From NCBI RefSeq assembly GCF_001613005.1, contig NZ_BDBN01000034.1:34870-98869 (forward strand): 64,000 nucleotides of DNA, read 5' to 3'. Positions 63,938-64,000 of the stretch are shown in pieces. Below the pieces are notes generated by a model that was given only the letters and a program-made list of their open reading frames with translations, did no database searches and was not told where the DNA came from. The DNA is from Nocardia nova NBRC 15556. Its GTDB lineage: Bacteria > Actinomycetota > Actinomycetes > Mycobacteriales > Mycobacteriaceae. Position 1 is the stretch's first letter; each line of letters begins with the position of its first letter. The translations under genes and the position numbers were made by a program.

Positions 63938-64000
63938 TCAGTCCGGCGGCCCTGCTCCGGCCGGGCGCAGCCCGAGGCGGGCGAGTTCGCTCAGCACGGC
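63938..64000 (-). CDS. C-terminal end of a gene cut by the window edge
   Basis: An open frame from the right edge to a TGA at 63938-63940, reading AVLSELARLGLRPAGAGPPD. Codon use is like the neighbours. With only 20 residues no family can be named. The 90 bases between it and the rsbQ-like gene hold no clear dyad. Confidence 0.4.
   Translation of the reverse strand, partial: AVLSELARLGLRPAGAGPPD

Overview
The window is high-GC actinobacterial chromosome, most likely from Nocardia or a close relative in the mycolate-containing group. This rests on the strong G/C bias at third codon positions, the frequent GTG starts, and genes of a Mycobacterium/Nocardia type: a Rv1284-like carbonic anhydrase, a DesA3-type desaturase beside its reductase, a giant CtpI-type ATPase, fused FadE acyl-CoA dehydrogenases and a SigG-like ECF sigma factor. 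I saw no rRNA, tRNA, CRISPR array, insertion sequence or phage gene. The species call is inference.

Layout. 0.1-7 kb: an AraC regulator, beta-carbonic anhydrase, amino-acid permease, DUF4186 protein and a GH15 glucoamylase/trehalase, all on the minus strand, then three small membrane proteins. 7-12.9 kb: a Baeyer-Villiger-type flavoprotein monooxygenase, an OsmC/TetR divergent pair with a perfect operator-like palindrome, a PIG-L deacetylase and ilvD. 13-15.6 kb: a ferredoxin-reductase/acyl-CoA desaturase operon. 15.6-19.1 kb: a DHFR-like reductase and a coupled sigma-cupin-SDR-SDR operon. 19.1-22.9 kb: a decayed monooxygenase pseudogene, a degenerate stand-alone kinase ATPase domain, and a MerR/Hsp20 pair around a CIRCE element. 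23-26.7 kb: an IclR regulator facing the three lower-pathway enzymes of aromatic meta-cleavage. 26.7-36.2 kb: a 1537-residue P-type ATPase, a pentapeptide-repeat protein facing a membrane Ser/Thr kinase, a Dabb protein and a YihY/BrkB membrane protein.

36.2-51.5 kb is the centrepiece: 17 minus-strand genes, nearly all overlapping by 4 bases, for a group 1h (actinobacterial, atmospheric-H2-type) [NiFe]-hydrogenase. In transcription order they are hypA, hypB, small subunit, large subunit, NifU/Rieske-like protein, DUF5947, DUF6084, a 429-residue unknown, a 39-residue membrane peptide, maturation protease, hypC2, hypF, hypC, hypD, hypE, a nickel permease and DUF6390. Nickel uptake, the full Hyp set, the endopeptidase and both structural subunits are present. 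The DUF proteins and the membrane peptide are the uncharacterised part and the best candidates for new biology: electron transfer or membrane attachment of this enzyme.

51.8-64 kb: a patatin-like lipase, a small membrane gene with compensating frameshifts, a secreted esterase lipoprotein, an acyl-CoA dehydrogenase with a divergent TetR regulator, a second TetR gene, a cytochrome P450, a fused acyl-CoA dehydrogenase, a DUF2231 membrane protein, an aldo/keto reductase, an RsbQ-RsbP-like energy-stress pair, and the 3' end of a further gene at the right edge.

Family names come from recognising motifs and overall sequence, not from any database search. DUF numbers are from memory and should be confirmed.
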